From contig CAZVJU010000004.1 in NCBI GenBank assembly GCA_964627195.1, positions 1-64,000 on the forward strand: a stretch of 64,000 nt of DNA. The letters run 5' to 3'. The notes beneath the pieces are model-generated. The model made no database searches, was not told where the DNA came from, and was given only the letters and a program-made list of their open reading frames with translations. Below are positions 1-9,744 of this stretch, one piece after another. Both the position numbers and the translations under genes were made by a program. This DNA comes from CAZVJU01 sp964627195 (GTDB lineage: Bacteria > Patescibacteriota > Microgenomatia > UBA8517). Each line of letters starts with the position of its first letter. Within the stretch, counting starts at the first letter, position 1.

Positions 1-2721
1 TATTTACTAGTTACTGTTTTATCGTTTGTGGTTTTAAATTATTGGTGGATAGGCCAAGCTTACAATTACTTTTTTTTAAATAAAGACATAGAGAGCGCCA
101 CAAAGTTCTTTACGCTACAAGCGAATATTTCAATCTTCAATTCCCTGAGCCAGAGATTGGGATTATTGGTGAACACGATGCGTTTCTTACATGGGACACT
201 TATATTTGATGGACCACTTTGGATGAGGTTGTATAATTTTCCCCCTTTTGTACTCTTGGAATTTACAGTAACAGGTCTTTTTTTCTTCATACTTTACAAA
301 CTCAGAAAGTCGAAAGAGGTATTATTTTTGAGTTTTTTTACCATCGTTTGTTTTATTCTGATAAAAGGTAGTGAAGCACCGTTCGGTGTCATATTTACCA
401 AGTTTTTTTTAGGATCAGTATTTTTTCAAGTATTTCGAAATCCTTTCGAGAAGTTTGGTTTCTTGTTAATTCTAGCCCTTACTCCACTTTTGGCCTATGC
501 CATAAAAACAGCCACGAGTTTGATTTTTTTTCCTAAATTAAAAAAAGCTTTTGTACTTCTAACCTTTTTGTTCGTCGTTTTAGTGTGGGGTTTTCCTTTT
601 TGGACCGGTTTGGTTTTCACATTTATTGAGGAACCCGATAATAGTAAATTAACAAGCTTTGAGTTAAAAGTTCCTGACTATTACAAAAAAGCAAACGATT
701 GGTTGAATGATCAAGAAGGTGTTTTTCGTTTTGTGTCTCTTCCCTTAAAAGAGGAAGGTATTACTTATGCTTGGGATAAACCCTACTCGGGTATAGAGCA
801 CTCCGCAATGCTTTTTGACAAACCCACTATTTCATTGAATACAACAATACCACTTTTTAATGACGTTGTTTCACAGATTACCAAATATCAGTCTTCAGAT
901 AAGCTGCTATATTTTATGCCGGAAGTTAATGCGAAATATGTGTTATTAAGAAAAGATGTTGATTTCAAAAAACGTAGAATGGCAGATCCTAAGAATCTTG
1001 AAGATAAATTAAATAAGATGGTAGGGGAGGGTAAACTTACCGAAAAATTCAGTAGTGGACAAGTAATAATCTACGAAATTGCCGATGTTTGGCAATCTGA
1101 CAAAATCTTCACCACCCCAAATATAATTATAAGTAATGAGTCTGATATGGCCTTATTTTCAGAGCTCAGTGATGATTTGCCGGCGAATAAGTTTGTAGTG
1201 GCTAAATCCCAGGAGTCACTTTCCGAATTTCCTTTGAACGAAGTTATTTCGCTTAGGGCCATTGGAGTTTTTTCGCCAAAGGAAATTAACGAAATACAAA
1301 ATTTTACTGACGAGGATTTGCTGGGACATTTATTTTATGTAAACAGGTTGCCCGGTTCCAAATATTATTATTTTGTGAGAATCAAAGAGAATATTCTTCA
1401 ACCACCGAGCAGTGACTATTTCGGCCAAGTTATATATCGTACAGGAATTTTAGGTAAACGTGCAGTAGAGATTTATAAGCTTCGCAAAGATAATTCAGAT
1501 AGTTTACTAATTTCAAACGCAGAAAGAGATTATACCAACTACCTTAAAGATTTAATGCCTACTTTAGAAGAGGTCTTGGCTTACGATACTCCTGTTTCTG
1601 ACTTGGTCAATAAGTCTTTAATCTATCAATGGCTCCTACTGGAAAGATCGTCCTCCGAGAGTTTGGATGTGTTATCCGACGCATTGGCAACACTAAAAGT
1701 TAAACCTCATAGTGCGCTTCCTGATACACCTAATGGCAAATATTTAATTTATACCTTTGATGTGACAAACTCGGGAAATTATATGCTAAATGTTAAAGAG
1801 AAAGTATTAGTTACTTCTAAAGGATGGTTTTTGGATGGCAAGAAGTTTACTCCAGGGTTAAACGGAGACAACTCTAAAATATACATAGAAAAGGGCCCGC
1901 ACGAACTAGCTATTTTGACTGAAGATTTGAATTTTTTACAGTCATATTTAGATATTCCCAAAGCAGAGTTTACAAGTTCGGATAAGAATGAATGGAAAAT
2001 CATGCTGCCAGAAATTCCAGGGAGATTTAAAATCGATCTAGACTTTCGATTTAAAAAAGGCAAAGCTTTTTCACTATATTTCACCCAAGACATTGACCCA
2101 GCTGAATCTCCAGTTTTGAAAGAGTATGTTATGAAAAGTGAAATTTATCACGAGTGGAGTCATTGGACCAGAACTTTTGACGTTTCTCCGGGTGCCAAAG
2201 AGGGGATCCTGGGAATATTTCCAACAAAAGAAGAGGTTTGTAAAAGAGAGTGGTGGGGTAGAAAGATTTGTACAATGGAGGATTCTGATTTTGATGTGGA
2301 AATAGTAAACCTTAGGTTAACAGAGTCTACACTACCTAATATCCTACTTGCCTCTCTCGACGGAATTCCTAGCTATGAAACAACTACAAAGTTAAAATGG
2401 GAGGAGGTTAATCCAACTTTATACAGCATAAGTATAAATAAAAATGGTAGCAAACCAGAAGTTTTGGTTTTCTCGGAATTGTTTAATTCTGGTTGGAAAG
2501 CGGTCTACGAAGATGGTAGCTTGATTCCTGATCAAAAGCATTTAGTGGTCAATACCTACGCGAACGGTTGGTTAATTGATAAGGCGGGCAATTATTCGCT
2601 TAATATTGAGTATTTTCCACAAAGAATGCTAGACAACGGCAAAATAATTAGTGCGATTGGTTTTTTCGCAAGTGGAGTTTATTTGACAGTTATAGTGTTA
2701 AAAAGAAAGCGTCAAGTATAA
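1..2721 (+). CDS. YfhO/AftD-like GT-C membrane glycosyltransferase, 5' truncated
   Basis: The reading frame is open from base 1, so the true start lies upstream; an internal GTG at 28 is not convincing because coding continues before it. About 906 residues are visible. Hydrophobic segments in the first 200 residues include one next to the motif FRNPFEKFGF, which resembles the FRDPTKF motif of the next large gene. A long hydrophilic, probably extracytoplasmic region follows, and a single membrane segment lies close to the C-terminus, preceded by a motif of the type LVFSELFNSGWKAVYEDG. This layout is typical of YfhO-like or DUF3367 large GT-C proteins, which transfer sugars from polyprenyl-phosphate donors on the outer face of the membrane. 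The donor and acceptor cannot be read from sequence. Confidence 0.75.
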   Translation, partial: YLLVTVLSFVVLNYWWIGQAYNYFFLNKDIESATKFFTLQANISIFNSLSQRLGLLVNTMRFLHGTLIFDGPLWMRLYNFPPFVLLEFTVTGLFFFILYKLRKSKEVLFLSFFTIVCFILIKGSEAPFGVIFTKFFLGSVFFQVFRNPFEKFGFLLILALTPLLAYAIKTATSLIFFPKLKKAFVLLTFLFVVLVWGFPFWTGLVFTFIEEPDNSKLTSFELKVPDYYKKANDWLNDQEGVFRFVSLPLKEEGITYAWDKPYSGIEHSAMLFDKPTISLNTTIPLFNDVVSQITKYQSSDKLLYFMPEVNAKYVLLRKDVDFKKRRMADPKNLEDKLNKMVGEGKLTEKFSSGQVIIYEIADVWQSDKIFTTPNIIISNESDMALFSELSDDLPANKFVVAKSQESLSEFPLNEVISLRAIGVFSPKEINEIQNFTDEDLLGHLFYVNRLPGSKYYYFVRIKENILQPPSSDYFGQVIYRTGILGKRAVEIYKLRKDNSDSLLISNAERDYTNYLKDLMPTLEEVLAYDTPVSDLVNKSLIYQWLLLERSSSESLDVLSDALATLKVKPHSALPDTPNGKYLIYTFDVTNSGNYMLNVKEKVLVTSKGWFLDGKKFTPGLNGDNSKIYIEKGPHELAILTEDLNFLQSYLDIPKAEFTSSDKNEWKIMLPEIPGRFKIDLDFRFKKGKAFSLYFTQDIDPAESPVLKEYVMKSEIYHEWSHWTRTFDVSPGAKEGILGIFPTKEEVCKREWWGRKICTMEDSDFDVEIVNLRLTESTLPNILLASLDGIPSYETTTKLKWEEVNPTLYSISINKNGSKPEVLVFSELFNSGWKAVYEDGSLIPDQKHLVVNTYANGWLIDKAGNYSLNIEYFPQRMLDNGKIISAIGFFASGVYLTVIVLKRKRQV

Positions 2722-2722
2722 T
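2717..2722 (+). promoter_or_regulatory. -10-like TATAAT overlapping a stop codon
   Basis: A perfect TATAAT contains the stop codon of the preceding gene and ends 5 bases before the ATG at 2728. No clear -35 is seen. It may drive a leaderless transcript, but AT-rich chance is possible. Confidence 0.3.
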
Positions 2723-2727
2723 TTTAT

Positions 2728-3075
2728 ATGAGGATCATTAGAAAATCTTTAGTAATACTTTTTATTGTGATTTTTGTTTTGTGCATGCTTTTTGTCATTT
2801 GGCAAAATGTCATGTCTTATCAGGTTTCATCAACCCCGGTATATTGGGTTGTTATAGTAGGTTGGGTATTCATAATAACAAATTACAATTTGGCAAGTTC
2901 TACTAGTATTTTTCTGGCTATAATATTGTTTATCGTAGGAGTTTCATTGTCAGTTTTAGGTATTTGGAGTATTTCGGAAATTTTTATGCAGTTATCTATT
3001 ATAGGGGTGCTGTTGGGTGCTATCCAAGCCCTTTGGGAGTTAAAAAAACGCCAGACTCGGCGGCGTAATATTTGA
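2728..3075 (+). CDS. small four-helix membrane protein of unknown function
   Basis: The 115-residue product is almost entirely hydrophobic, with about four membrane segments (roughly 8-27, 38-54, 58-78 and 84-102) and a basic tail rich in Arg and Lys. I do not recognise a family. It sits between the two giant GT-C genes and directly precedes a 55-residue hydrophobic ORF. The C-terminal half resembles that ORF in its pattern of two helices followed by LWELKK or LYELKN. Small membrane partners next to GT-C enzymes could be accessory subunits, but that is inference. Confidence 0.6.
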   Translation: MRIIRKSLVILFIVIFVLCMLFVIWQNVMSYQVSSTPVYWVVIVGWVFIITNYNLASSTSIFLAIILFIVGVSLSVLGIWSISEIFMQLSIIGVLLGAIQALWELKKRQTRRRNI

Positions 3076-3076
3076 G

Positions 3077-3244
3077 ATGTCTACATTGGCTTTTGTATCA
3101 GGACTATTGTTGATGATGCTGGGATGTTTGTCACTTCTCCTTTCTCATGCTGGAGTTGGTCTCAAGTTAATTTCAGCCTCTTTCCCAATATTTGTTTTGG
3201 CAACACTGCTTTATCTTTATGAACTTAAAAACGGAAAAAAGTAA
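3077..3244 (+). CDS. 55-residue two-helix membrane protein
   Basis: An ATG at 3077, one base after the preceding stop codon, opens a 55-codon frame ending in TAA at 3242-3244. It encodes two hydrophobic helices separated by SHAGVGLK and ends LYELKNGKK. The tail and two-helix pattern look like the C-terminal half of the upstream 115-residue protein, which suggests a partial duplication. It overlaps the start of the next large gene by 26 bases, an overlap length also seen at the O-antigen-ligase gene. No function can be assigned. Confidence 0.5.
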   Translation: MSTLAFVSGLLLMMLGCLSLLLSHAGVGLKLISASFPIFVLATLLYLYELKNGKK

Positions 3245-6114
3245 TATATTTTTTTTAGTTTTATTGGTTTTTGTATATTGGAGAGTTTTCGCTCCTGGTA
3301 TACATGTTGCTCTCGATTACCATTATATCTATAAAGAGTTGGGCGACTATTTTTTGGCTTTTCCCCAGGCATGGCGAGATGTACTAATATCTGAAGGATT
3401 TGGAGAGTATTCAGTAAGGGCACTGTGGGCTTGGCCTAGAGAGATTCTTCATGGATTGTTAAGTAGATTGGGTGTTAACTTTCCGACGTTGGCTATATTT
3501 ATCAATATTGCCCCTGTTGCAATTTTTGGAGTGATTGGGATAAGAAAACTTTTTAATTTTCTGAAAATCTCCTTAGCTGCTTCATGGGTGGGTACACTTT
3601 TTTACCTTTGTAATACCTATTTTTTGCTTTTGTTTGATGGGGGTCAAACAGGTTTAGCTGCGGCTTATGCAATTTTGCCACTTTCATATATCTTATTCAA
3701 AAGAAGCATTGGATATGGTATTTGGGAACTAAAAATATGGTTTGCATTAAGTGTTGTCTTAATGTCAATTTTCGATCCAAGGATTGTATACATTTTTGCA
3801 ATTCTTCTCTCGCTTGATTTTCTATATGGCTTTATCATGCAAAGCGGAAAAGATCGTTTATCCCCCTTCGCAGAAAACCCCGATTGTAAAATCGGGGATG
3901 AATGNNNNNNNNNNTTTTATAAAATCTTATATTATAGTCGCCGCACTTTCCGGAATAATTTTTCTCGGGTACCATGCGTACTGGATAATTCCCTCATTTA
4001 TTTCAAAGTTACCAGGTTTGCCACAGGGCTTTGGTCGCAGTTCCCAAGTAAATGCCTTGAGCTTTGCAAACGTTGGCCATTCACTGTTTCTTCTCGCGCC
4101 GCATTGGTATAAAAACATTTTTGGGAAAGTGACAGCATTAAAGCCAGAGTTTTTCTTGATTCCCTTTTTAGTTTTTATGGCTCCAATTTTAAAAAAAAGG
4201 AACAAGGAAGTCGGTTTTTGGTTGTTGGTTGCTGTAGTTTTTATATTTCTTTCCAAGGGGATCAATCCGCCATTATCGGGAATTTATCCCTGGTTGTTTC
4301 TTCACGTTCCCGGCTTTTCTCTTTTCCGTGACCCTACTAAGTTTTTCTTTCCTTTCGCGCTCTCTTATTCTGTACTAATGGCGATAAGTATGGACGAAAT
4401 CACTAAAAAATTAGCCGATTTGAGATTGAAAAACACTTTTCTCAATTCCTTAATCTTAAATCCAAAAGCATTTTTGTTTCTTATTACAGTTTATTTTCTA
4501 GTATTAATTCGGCCGGTTTGGTTGGGCCAAATGACCGGATTGTTTGCAGAACCGATGTACAAAGAAGACCATTTTAAGGTTTCTGAAATATTAAAAAAAG
4601 ATTTAGGGTACGGACGGGTTTTATGGATACCTACCAGAGCTCCTTTAGGTTTTTCTTCTCCGATGCATACCTCGGTCGAACCATTGAGTTTTACCCAAAA
4701 ACGACCTTTTGCTGTGGGAGTTGTAGGAACCTACGAAACTTTTAACTTTTTACGTGAAGCGCCTTTTATGGGACAGCTTTTTAATATAGCCGGTATCAAA
4801 TATATCGTCTATCCTTATCCCGATACAAGAAGAGAAGAATTAAAGCAGGGTAATATTGATTATTATTACCGTTTTTTGGACCAGATAAGTAGTTTGCCTT
4901 GGGTCAAACAAAGGTTGAGTGATCCTCCAGTTCCTCTAATTGAAACCACTAACCATCAGGATCATTTTTTTGTTGCCGATAATGCATACTGGGTGATAGG
5001 ATCGGATAGAATCTATAATGATCTAAGTCAATTAGCGGGTTTTGATCTTTCGAAAAACGCAGTAATATTTACTGAGGAGAAAGCAGGTTTAGGTGCAAAG
5101 TATTATGAAAACGACTTTCCCAAAATCATTGTCTTTGATGAGCAAAAAGAAGATGTGGCTTTAGAGCTGGCTTTGAGAGAAAACGATTTTTATTTTCCTG
5201 CCTCTGGACTTGATTTCGATCCATTAAAAAAAACTTCCTGGTGGAAGCGTGAAACTGCCGATTTGTTGTGGTTCCGGGATTTCCTGCAGCAAAAATACAA
5301 TTTGGATAATCTGGATTTCGACTACAGTGGTGGATGGGCGATAGGCGAAGGAAGCGGAGAGCTGGGAGTTAGAAGCAAGATATTGAAAGAAGGAAAGATC
5401 TTATTTGCCAGGTTAATGGTGAGTAACAGGGGGGGGAAAGTAGAGTTTTTTCAAAGGGATGGCAAATTGGGAGAAATTGACACTCTAAGTGAAAGTCCGG
5501 AGAAGGTGGAGATTAAATTGACCGGTTACAAAGATATACCGAATCAGGTTTATGAATATGACAAAGCCGATTTTAAGTGGTTCAAGATAGGTATCTTAAC
5601 CGGTGACGATCCTGTTTACATAAAAACCCAAGGGGGTATAAATATCGTTAACACACTAGCAACTCTGTCCGATGCCGATTGGGCTCTAGCTCAAGACAAT
5701 GTGACTAATTTAGAAGGGAATGAAAGTATTATTTACTGGAATGGACTTGAAGAATCCGAAAAATTAGCACTAGTTGGTTCAGAAAATAATACCTTGCTGC
5801 AATACGAAAGACTTTCACCCACCAAATATCACTTCACAGTAAAGGGAGTTGATAGGCCCAAATTTATAGCTTTTTCTGAAACCTATGACCCGTTATGGAA
5901 AATAAGAGATAATAAAGAACCTGCGCTAAGCCATGCATCCACTCCGCTTTATGGTTTGATAAACGGCTTTATAGTAGATAAAGATGGTGACTATGTCGTA
6001 TATTTTGAACCCCAAAAATATGTTTATCCTGGGTTGGTAATCAGCGGACTTACATTCGTCATAATACTAAGTTTGCTAATCTTCTTAAGAAAAAAAGAGG
6101 ATAAGAAAGTATAA
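3219..6114 (+). CDS. YfhO/AftD-like GT-C membrane glycosyltransferase, interrupted by assembly gap
   Basis: I start this at the ATG at 3219 (MNLKTEKSN) rather than the TTG at 3192. The N-terminal part is read in one frame up to the ten N at 3905-3914, and the rest continues in another frame, so the true gap must be a multiple of three bases for the gene to be intact. Multiple membrane segments carry the motif FRDPTKFFFPFAL. A long extracytoplasmic region follows, then FIAFSETYDPLWKI and a final membrane helix (YPGLVISGLTFVIILSLLIFL, split here only by description, about 20 residues). It is a paralogue in layout of the gene at 1-2721. Part of a repeat element is translated just before the gap (SPFAEN). 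Confidence 0.75.
3859..3904 (+). repeat. interspersed hairpin repeat, copy 1 (cut by assembly gap)
   Basis: The stretch carries TATCCCCCTTC-G-CAGAAAACC, whose reverse complement recurs at 9871-9891 with one difference in 21 bases. It is followed by a perfect 8-bp hairpin, CCCCGATT / AATCGGGG, with loop GTAA (3878-3897). The copy runs straight into the N block, so the element itself probably broke the assembly. It is translated as part of the GT-C protein. Confidence 0.8.
3905..3914. other. assembly gap (10 N) at a repeat
   Basis: Ten N separate two halves of one GT-C gene that are in different frames. The left flank is a repeat element, which explains the break. Frame arithmetic says the missing length should be divisible by three. 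Confidence 0.95.
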
Positions 6115-6115
6115 T
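6110..6115 (+). promoter_or_regulatory. -10-like TATAAT before a GTG start
   Basis: TATAAT overlaps the TAA stop of the preceding gene and ends 7 bases before the GTG at 6123. No strong -35 is evident. This repeats the arrangement at 2717. Confidence 0.3.
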
Positions 6116-6122
6116 CTTTGTA

Positions 6123-6908
6123 GTGGGTAAGAAAATTTCACCTAAAAAATACAAAGATTCTAGGGGAAAGAAAGAAAGAGTCGTTGTCGTAATGCCTGCG
6201 TATAATGCAGAAAAGACATTGAAAAAAACCCTTGATGATATACCTGAAGGACTAGCTGATGACATTATTTTAGTCGATGATGGGAGTCACGATAGGACAG
6301 TAAGTTTAGCAAAAAAGCTTGGATTACAAACTTTTGTTCATCCTCAAAATAGGGGTTATGGAGGAAATCAAAAAACGTGCTATACCTTAGCTCTTAATAA
6401 GGGTGCAGATATTGTTGTAATGATTCATCCAGACTATCAGTACGATAGTTCTTTGACTGAGGAGATTATCCGCCCGATTCTCAACAAGCGCTTTGATATT
6501 ATGTTGGGATCAAGGATCAGGAGTAGAAACGAGGCGCTCAAAGGTGGGATGCCACGGTATAAGTATTTTTTTAACAGAGCCCTTACAATTCTTCAAAATA
6601 TAGTTTTGAGTCAAAATCTTTCAGAGTATCATACTGGTTTTCGGGCATTTGACAGGAAAGTGTTGGAAGCGCTTCCTTTCCATAAATTTTCCGACGATTT
6701 TGTCTTTGATCAAGATATTTTAATTTCTTCGGTTTACCAAGGTTACAAAATCGGTGAAATTCAAGTTCCCGTTCGGTATTTTCCAGACGCTTCCTCAATC
6801 GGCTTTCGAAAATCTATAAAATACGGACTGGGGATATTACTTGATTTAACGCGCTATCTACTGGCGGTGTCTGGAATTTTTACTTCAAAAATTTTTACTA
6901 AGAAATGA
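6123..6908 (+). CDS. GT2 polyprenyl-phosphate sugar synthase (DPM1-like)
   Basis: The 261-residue protein starts at GTG. It has the GT-A fold signatures VVVVMPAYNAEKTL, ILVDDGSHDRT and a metal-binding stretch around HPDYQYD, followed by an acceptor-side motif with GFRAFDRK and QDILIS. This pattern fits the dolichyl/undecaprenyl-phosphate mannose or glucose synthase group. The enzyme would load a sugar onto a polyprenyl phosphate at the cytoplasmic face, supplying the GT-C enzymes encoded on either side. It overlaps the next gene by four bases (ATGA), so the two are probably translated together. Sugar identity cannot be told. Confidence 0.85.
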   Translation: MGKKISPKKYKDSRGKKERVVVVMPAYNAEKTLKKTLDDIPEGLADDIILVDDGSHDRTVSLAKKLGLQTFVHPQNRGYGGNQKTCYTLALNKGADIVVMIHPDYQYDSSLTEEIIRPILNKRFDIMLGSRIRSRNEALKGGMPRYKYFFNRALTILQNIVLSQNLSEYHTGFRAFDRKVLEALPFHKFSDDFVFDQDILISSVYQGYKIGEIQVPVRYFPDASSIGFRKSIKYGLGILLDLTRYLLAVSGIFTSKIFTKK

Positions 6909-8434
6909 TACAAAACAAAAATCGTTTGCTTTCATTTAACTCCGTTACTCTTACACTCCTGGTGTTATTTATTCTGAGCCTTGTAGTTCGATTCCTTTAT
7001 TTTCCGGGAAATGTTTATTTTGCTTATGATCAGGCAAGAGACTCTTACTTTGCAACAGAAATATTAAAAGGCGATATCAGATTAATAGGGCCACCATCAG
7101 CTGCAAGTACTAAACTTTTTCCCGGGCCTTTATCTTTATACCTCTACGCCATAGTTTATTTTATTTTTAGTCCTAATCCAGAGACATTATCAGCGTTTTT
7201 TAGAATCTATAACGCCCTTGGAGTGTTTTTGGTATTTCTGATAGGCTCAAAACTTTTTAGTAAAAAAGTCGGCATCTTATCCTCAATTTTATTCGCCGTG
7301 TCCTACGAACAGTCTCAATATGCACTTTTTATGAGTCATCAGCCTTTAGCACTGATCCCTGTTTTAACTATGTATCTGGGGCTAATCATGTTTTGTCTTG
7401 AAAAGAATACAAAGGGTTTATTGTTAAGTTTACTGGGTTTGGGACTGGCTATTCAGTTTCACTACGTTTACATTCTTTTAATTCCAATAGTATTAGTCAT
7501 CATAATAGTTACGCGGAAATCCCTTCCCAAACTAAAACTAAAGGAGATATTACTTCCCTTTGGTGTTTTTCTTTTGACAGTATCTTCCTATATCATTTCT
7601 GAATTTAGATTTAACTTCAGAATGCTCTCTACGATTTTTTCGAGCTCCTCAGGAACAGGTTTTTACATAAACGAGGCTATCTTTGCAGCTAAGAGGTTTG
7701 TTTACGACACTTTTTGGGGAAATTACACTTACGCAGGTATTCTACTAATTATTTCACTTTTTGTATTTAGTTACCTTATAGTGAAGTCCACTTTTAGATA
7801 CAAAGTAATATTACTCTTTTTATGGTTTGTAGGTGGGATTATTCCTTATTTTGTTTCAGGGACATCAAGCTATTATTATAGTGCTGGTGCATCTGCTAGT
7901 TTAGTTATACTTTTTTCTTTTTTGGTTACAAGGTTATATAAAAGTGTGCCGGTTATCGCGATAGTTTTATTTAGCGGAGTAATTATGAATAATTACTTTC
8001 TTATTAGAACTCAGAACCCACTTGGTCCCAATAAAGATATGGTCATTCAGCCGCAAATGCTGCTCAGAGAAGAGTTGAATGCACTTTCTTATATTTATCA
8101 TAGTGCGGATCAGAAACCCTTTGCAGTAAATGCACTAACAATTCCCTTAAACGTGAATACTACCTGGAGTTTTCTCTTCGAATGGTATGGTAAGGGTTAC
8201 TTTGGTTATCTTCCTGTTTGGTCCGGAAAACCTGCAGAAGGTTTTCCGGGTGGTCTTCCTTATCTTAGTGAAAGGTCTAAACTTCCGGAGACCCAATTTT
8301 CGATAGTTGAATCGACTTTGGGTATTCGTGATCATGATAAAGAAAGATTTTTTGTAGAAGAAAATTATTTTACGAGTTTAGTTGAGGAGAAGAAATTTGG
8401 AACAATTGTGGTGCAAAAAAGAATTAAAAAATAA
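6905..8434 (+). CDS. GT39/ArnT-like membrane glycosyltransferase
   Basis: The 509-residue protein has a membrane helix at about 16-33 followed by the acidic loop YDQARD (41-46), which takes the place of the catalytic Asp/Glu loop in ArnT and PMT-like GT-C enzymes. Many further membrane segments follow, and a soluble C-terminal part begins near residue 385. These enzymes use polyprenyl-phosphate sugars outside the membrane. The gene starts inside the stop codon of the GT2 synthase, which is a natural donor supplier. The acceptor could be a lipid-linked glycan or a protein. Confidence 0.8.
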   Translation: MIQNKNRLLSFNSVTLTLLVLFILSLVVRFLYFPGNVYFAYDQARDSYFATEILKGDIRLIGPPSAASTKLFPGPLSLYLYAIVYFIFSPNPETLSAFFRIYNALGVFLVFLIGSKLFSKKVGILSSILFAVSYEQSQYALFMSHQPLALIPVLTMYLGLIMFCLEKNTKGLLLSLLGLGLAIQFHYVYILLIPIVLVIIIVTRKSLPKLKLKEILLPFGVFLLTVSSYIISEFRFNFRMLSTIFSSSSGTGFYINEAIFAAKRFVYDTFWGNYTYAGILLIISLFVFSYLIVKSTFRYKVILLFLWFVGGIIPYFVSGTSSYYYSAGASASLVILFSFLVTRLYKSVPVIAIVLFSGVIMNNYFLIRTQNPLGPNKDMVIQPQMLLREELNALSYIYHSADQKPFAVNALTIPLNVNTTWSFLFEWYGKGYFGYLPVWSGKPAEGFPGGLPYLSERSKLPETQFSIVESTLGIRDHDKERFFVEENYFTSLVEEKKFGTIVVQKRIKK

Positions 8435-9744
8435 TGAAACGTATTTTCTATAAATTCCCTTTTCACTCATTTTTTGCTGAAATTGTTGCCACATCTACTT
8501 TTAGACAGTCTTCAGTCACATTTACCGGAACAGTCATAAATGCTATTTTGGGCGCAGTCTTTTATTTACTTGCCGCAAGACTTTTAGGACCGGCCGTTTT
8601 TGGTCTCCTTAGTGTTGTAATAGTTACGCAAACTCTCATAACAGACATCGGAGACCTGGGAATAAATACAGGACTAGTCAACTTTATTCCGCGCTATATA
8701 AAGAAAGATTTGGACAAGACGAGAAAATTTCTCAAGCTCGCCCTCGAAACCAAAATCATAATATTTCTGGTAGTTCTAATTTTAGGTCTAGTTCTAAGCG
8801 GCTTGGTTGCAAAAAATATATTCGATAAACCTGAATTACAGAAGCCTCTGCAAATCGGAATTATTGGAGTGGGAGCTCTATCTTTATTTTCTTTTATTAC
8901 TCAGGTTCTTCAGGCGAAACAAAAATACTTTTTCTGGAGTAGTATTCAAATTGCTACCAATGCTTGTCGGGTACTTGCTATTTTTTTACTGACAGTTTTT
9001 GGATATCTATCATTGGAAAGTACACTTTGGGTCTATATAACACTTCCCTTTATAGGTTTTGTAATAGGTTTGTTTTTGATTTCGCCTGACTTTCTTAAAG
9101 TAAAAAATGAGTGGGCAGTTGCTAGGGAATTTTTTAATTTCAATAAATGGGTGGCAGCCTTTGCTATTATAGCGGCAATTAGCTCTCGGTTAGATACTTT
9201 TATTTCCGCCCGGCTTCTGAGTCCCAATGATCTGGGTTTATATTCTGCAGCTAATCAATTAGTCAGAGTAATTCCGATGATAATTTCTGCAATAGGGACC
9301 GTAATTGCACCGAAAATGGCAAGTTTAGACTCGAAAGAAAAACTAGTCACCTATTTAAAAAAGACCCAAGTAATGGTTCTCGGTATAGCGGTTCTCGGAG
9401 TAATCTTTATTCCCTTTGTTCTTTGGATTATCCCGATAGTACTTGGTCCGGAATATATCGGATCAGGGTCAATTTTTATAATACTTCTTTTTGCGATGCT
9501 CATCTTTTTGATATCTGTTCCGATCCACACGGCCATTATTTATTACTTTTCATATCCAAAACTTTTCTTTAGGCTGGCAATTCTACACCTTGTGGTGATA
9601 GCCGTTTCAGGATGGATTCTAACCTCTTCCTATGGAGCTTTAGGTACTGCCACGTCGGTGTTGATCGGGCAAATAGTTAATTTTCTAATTCCACTTTGCT
9701 GGGTTTTATTAAAGGTTAAAAAAGACTCTACAACCTTAAAATGA
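8434..9744 (+). CDS. Wzx-like polysaccharide flippase (MOP superfamily)
   Basis: The 436-residue protein has about twelve to fourteen hydrophobic segments. Its N-terminal pattern FTGTVINAILGAVFYLLAARLLGPAVFGLL is the hallmark of the polysaccharide-transporter (Wzx/RfbX) family, quoted here in two parts: FTGTVINAILG and LAARLLGPAVFGLL. It would flip undecaprenyl-diphosphate-linked oligosaccharides across the membrane. It shares one base with the previous gene's stop and overlaps the next by four, so it belongs to the same operon. MurJ, the lipid II flippase, belongs to the same superfamily, but the length and N-terminus fit Wzx better. Confidence 0.85.
   Translation: MKRIFYKFPFHSFFAEIVATSTFRQSSVTFTGTVINAILGAVFYLLAARLLGPAVFGLLSVVIVTQTLITDIGDLGINTGLVNFIPRYIKKDLDKTRKFLKLALETKIIIFLVVLILGLVLSGLVAKNIFDKPELQKPLQIGIIGVGALSLFSFITQVLQAKQKYFFWSSIQIATNACRVLAIFLLTVFGYLSLESTLWVYITLPFIGFVIGLFLISPDFLKVKNEWAVAREFFNFNKWVAAFAIIAAISSRLDTFISARLLSPNDLGLYSAANQLVRVIPMIISAIGTVIAPKMASLDSKEKLVTYLKKTQVMVLGIAVLGVIFIPFVLWIIPIVLGPEYIGSGSIFIILLFAMLIFLISVPIHTAIIYYFSYPKLFFRLAILHLVVIAVSGWILTSSYGALGTATSVLIGQIVNFLIPLCWVLLKVKKDSTTLK

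Noticed and set aside
3784..3904. Start of the GT-C gene at 3784 in the downstream frame
   Set aside because: The residues before the N block in that frame are not membrane-like, while the other frame gives clear GT-C sequence up to the gap. The gene starts at 3219.
5429..5436. Run of eight G in a GT-C gene as a possible frameshift site
   Set aside because: The frame and the protein pattern continue smoothly on both sides. The similar run near 51473 in murE is also in frame.
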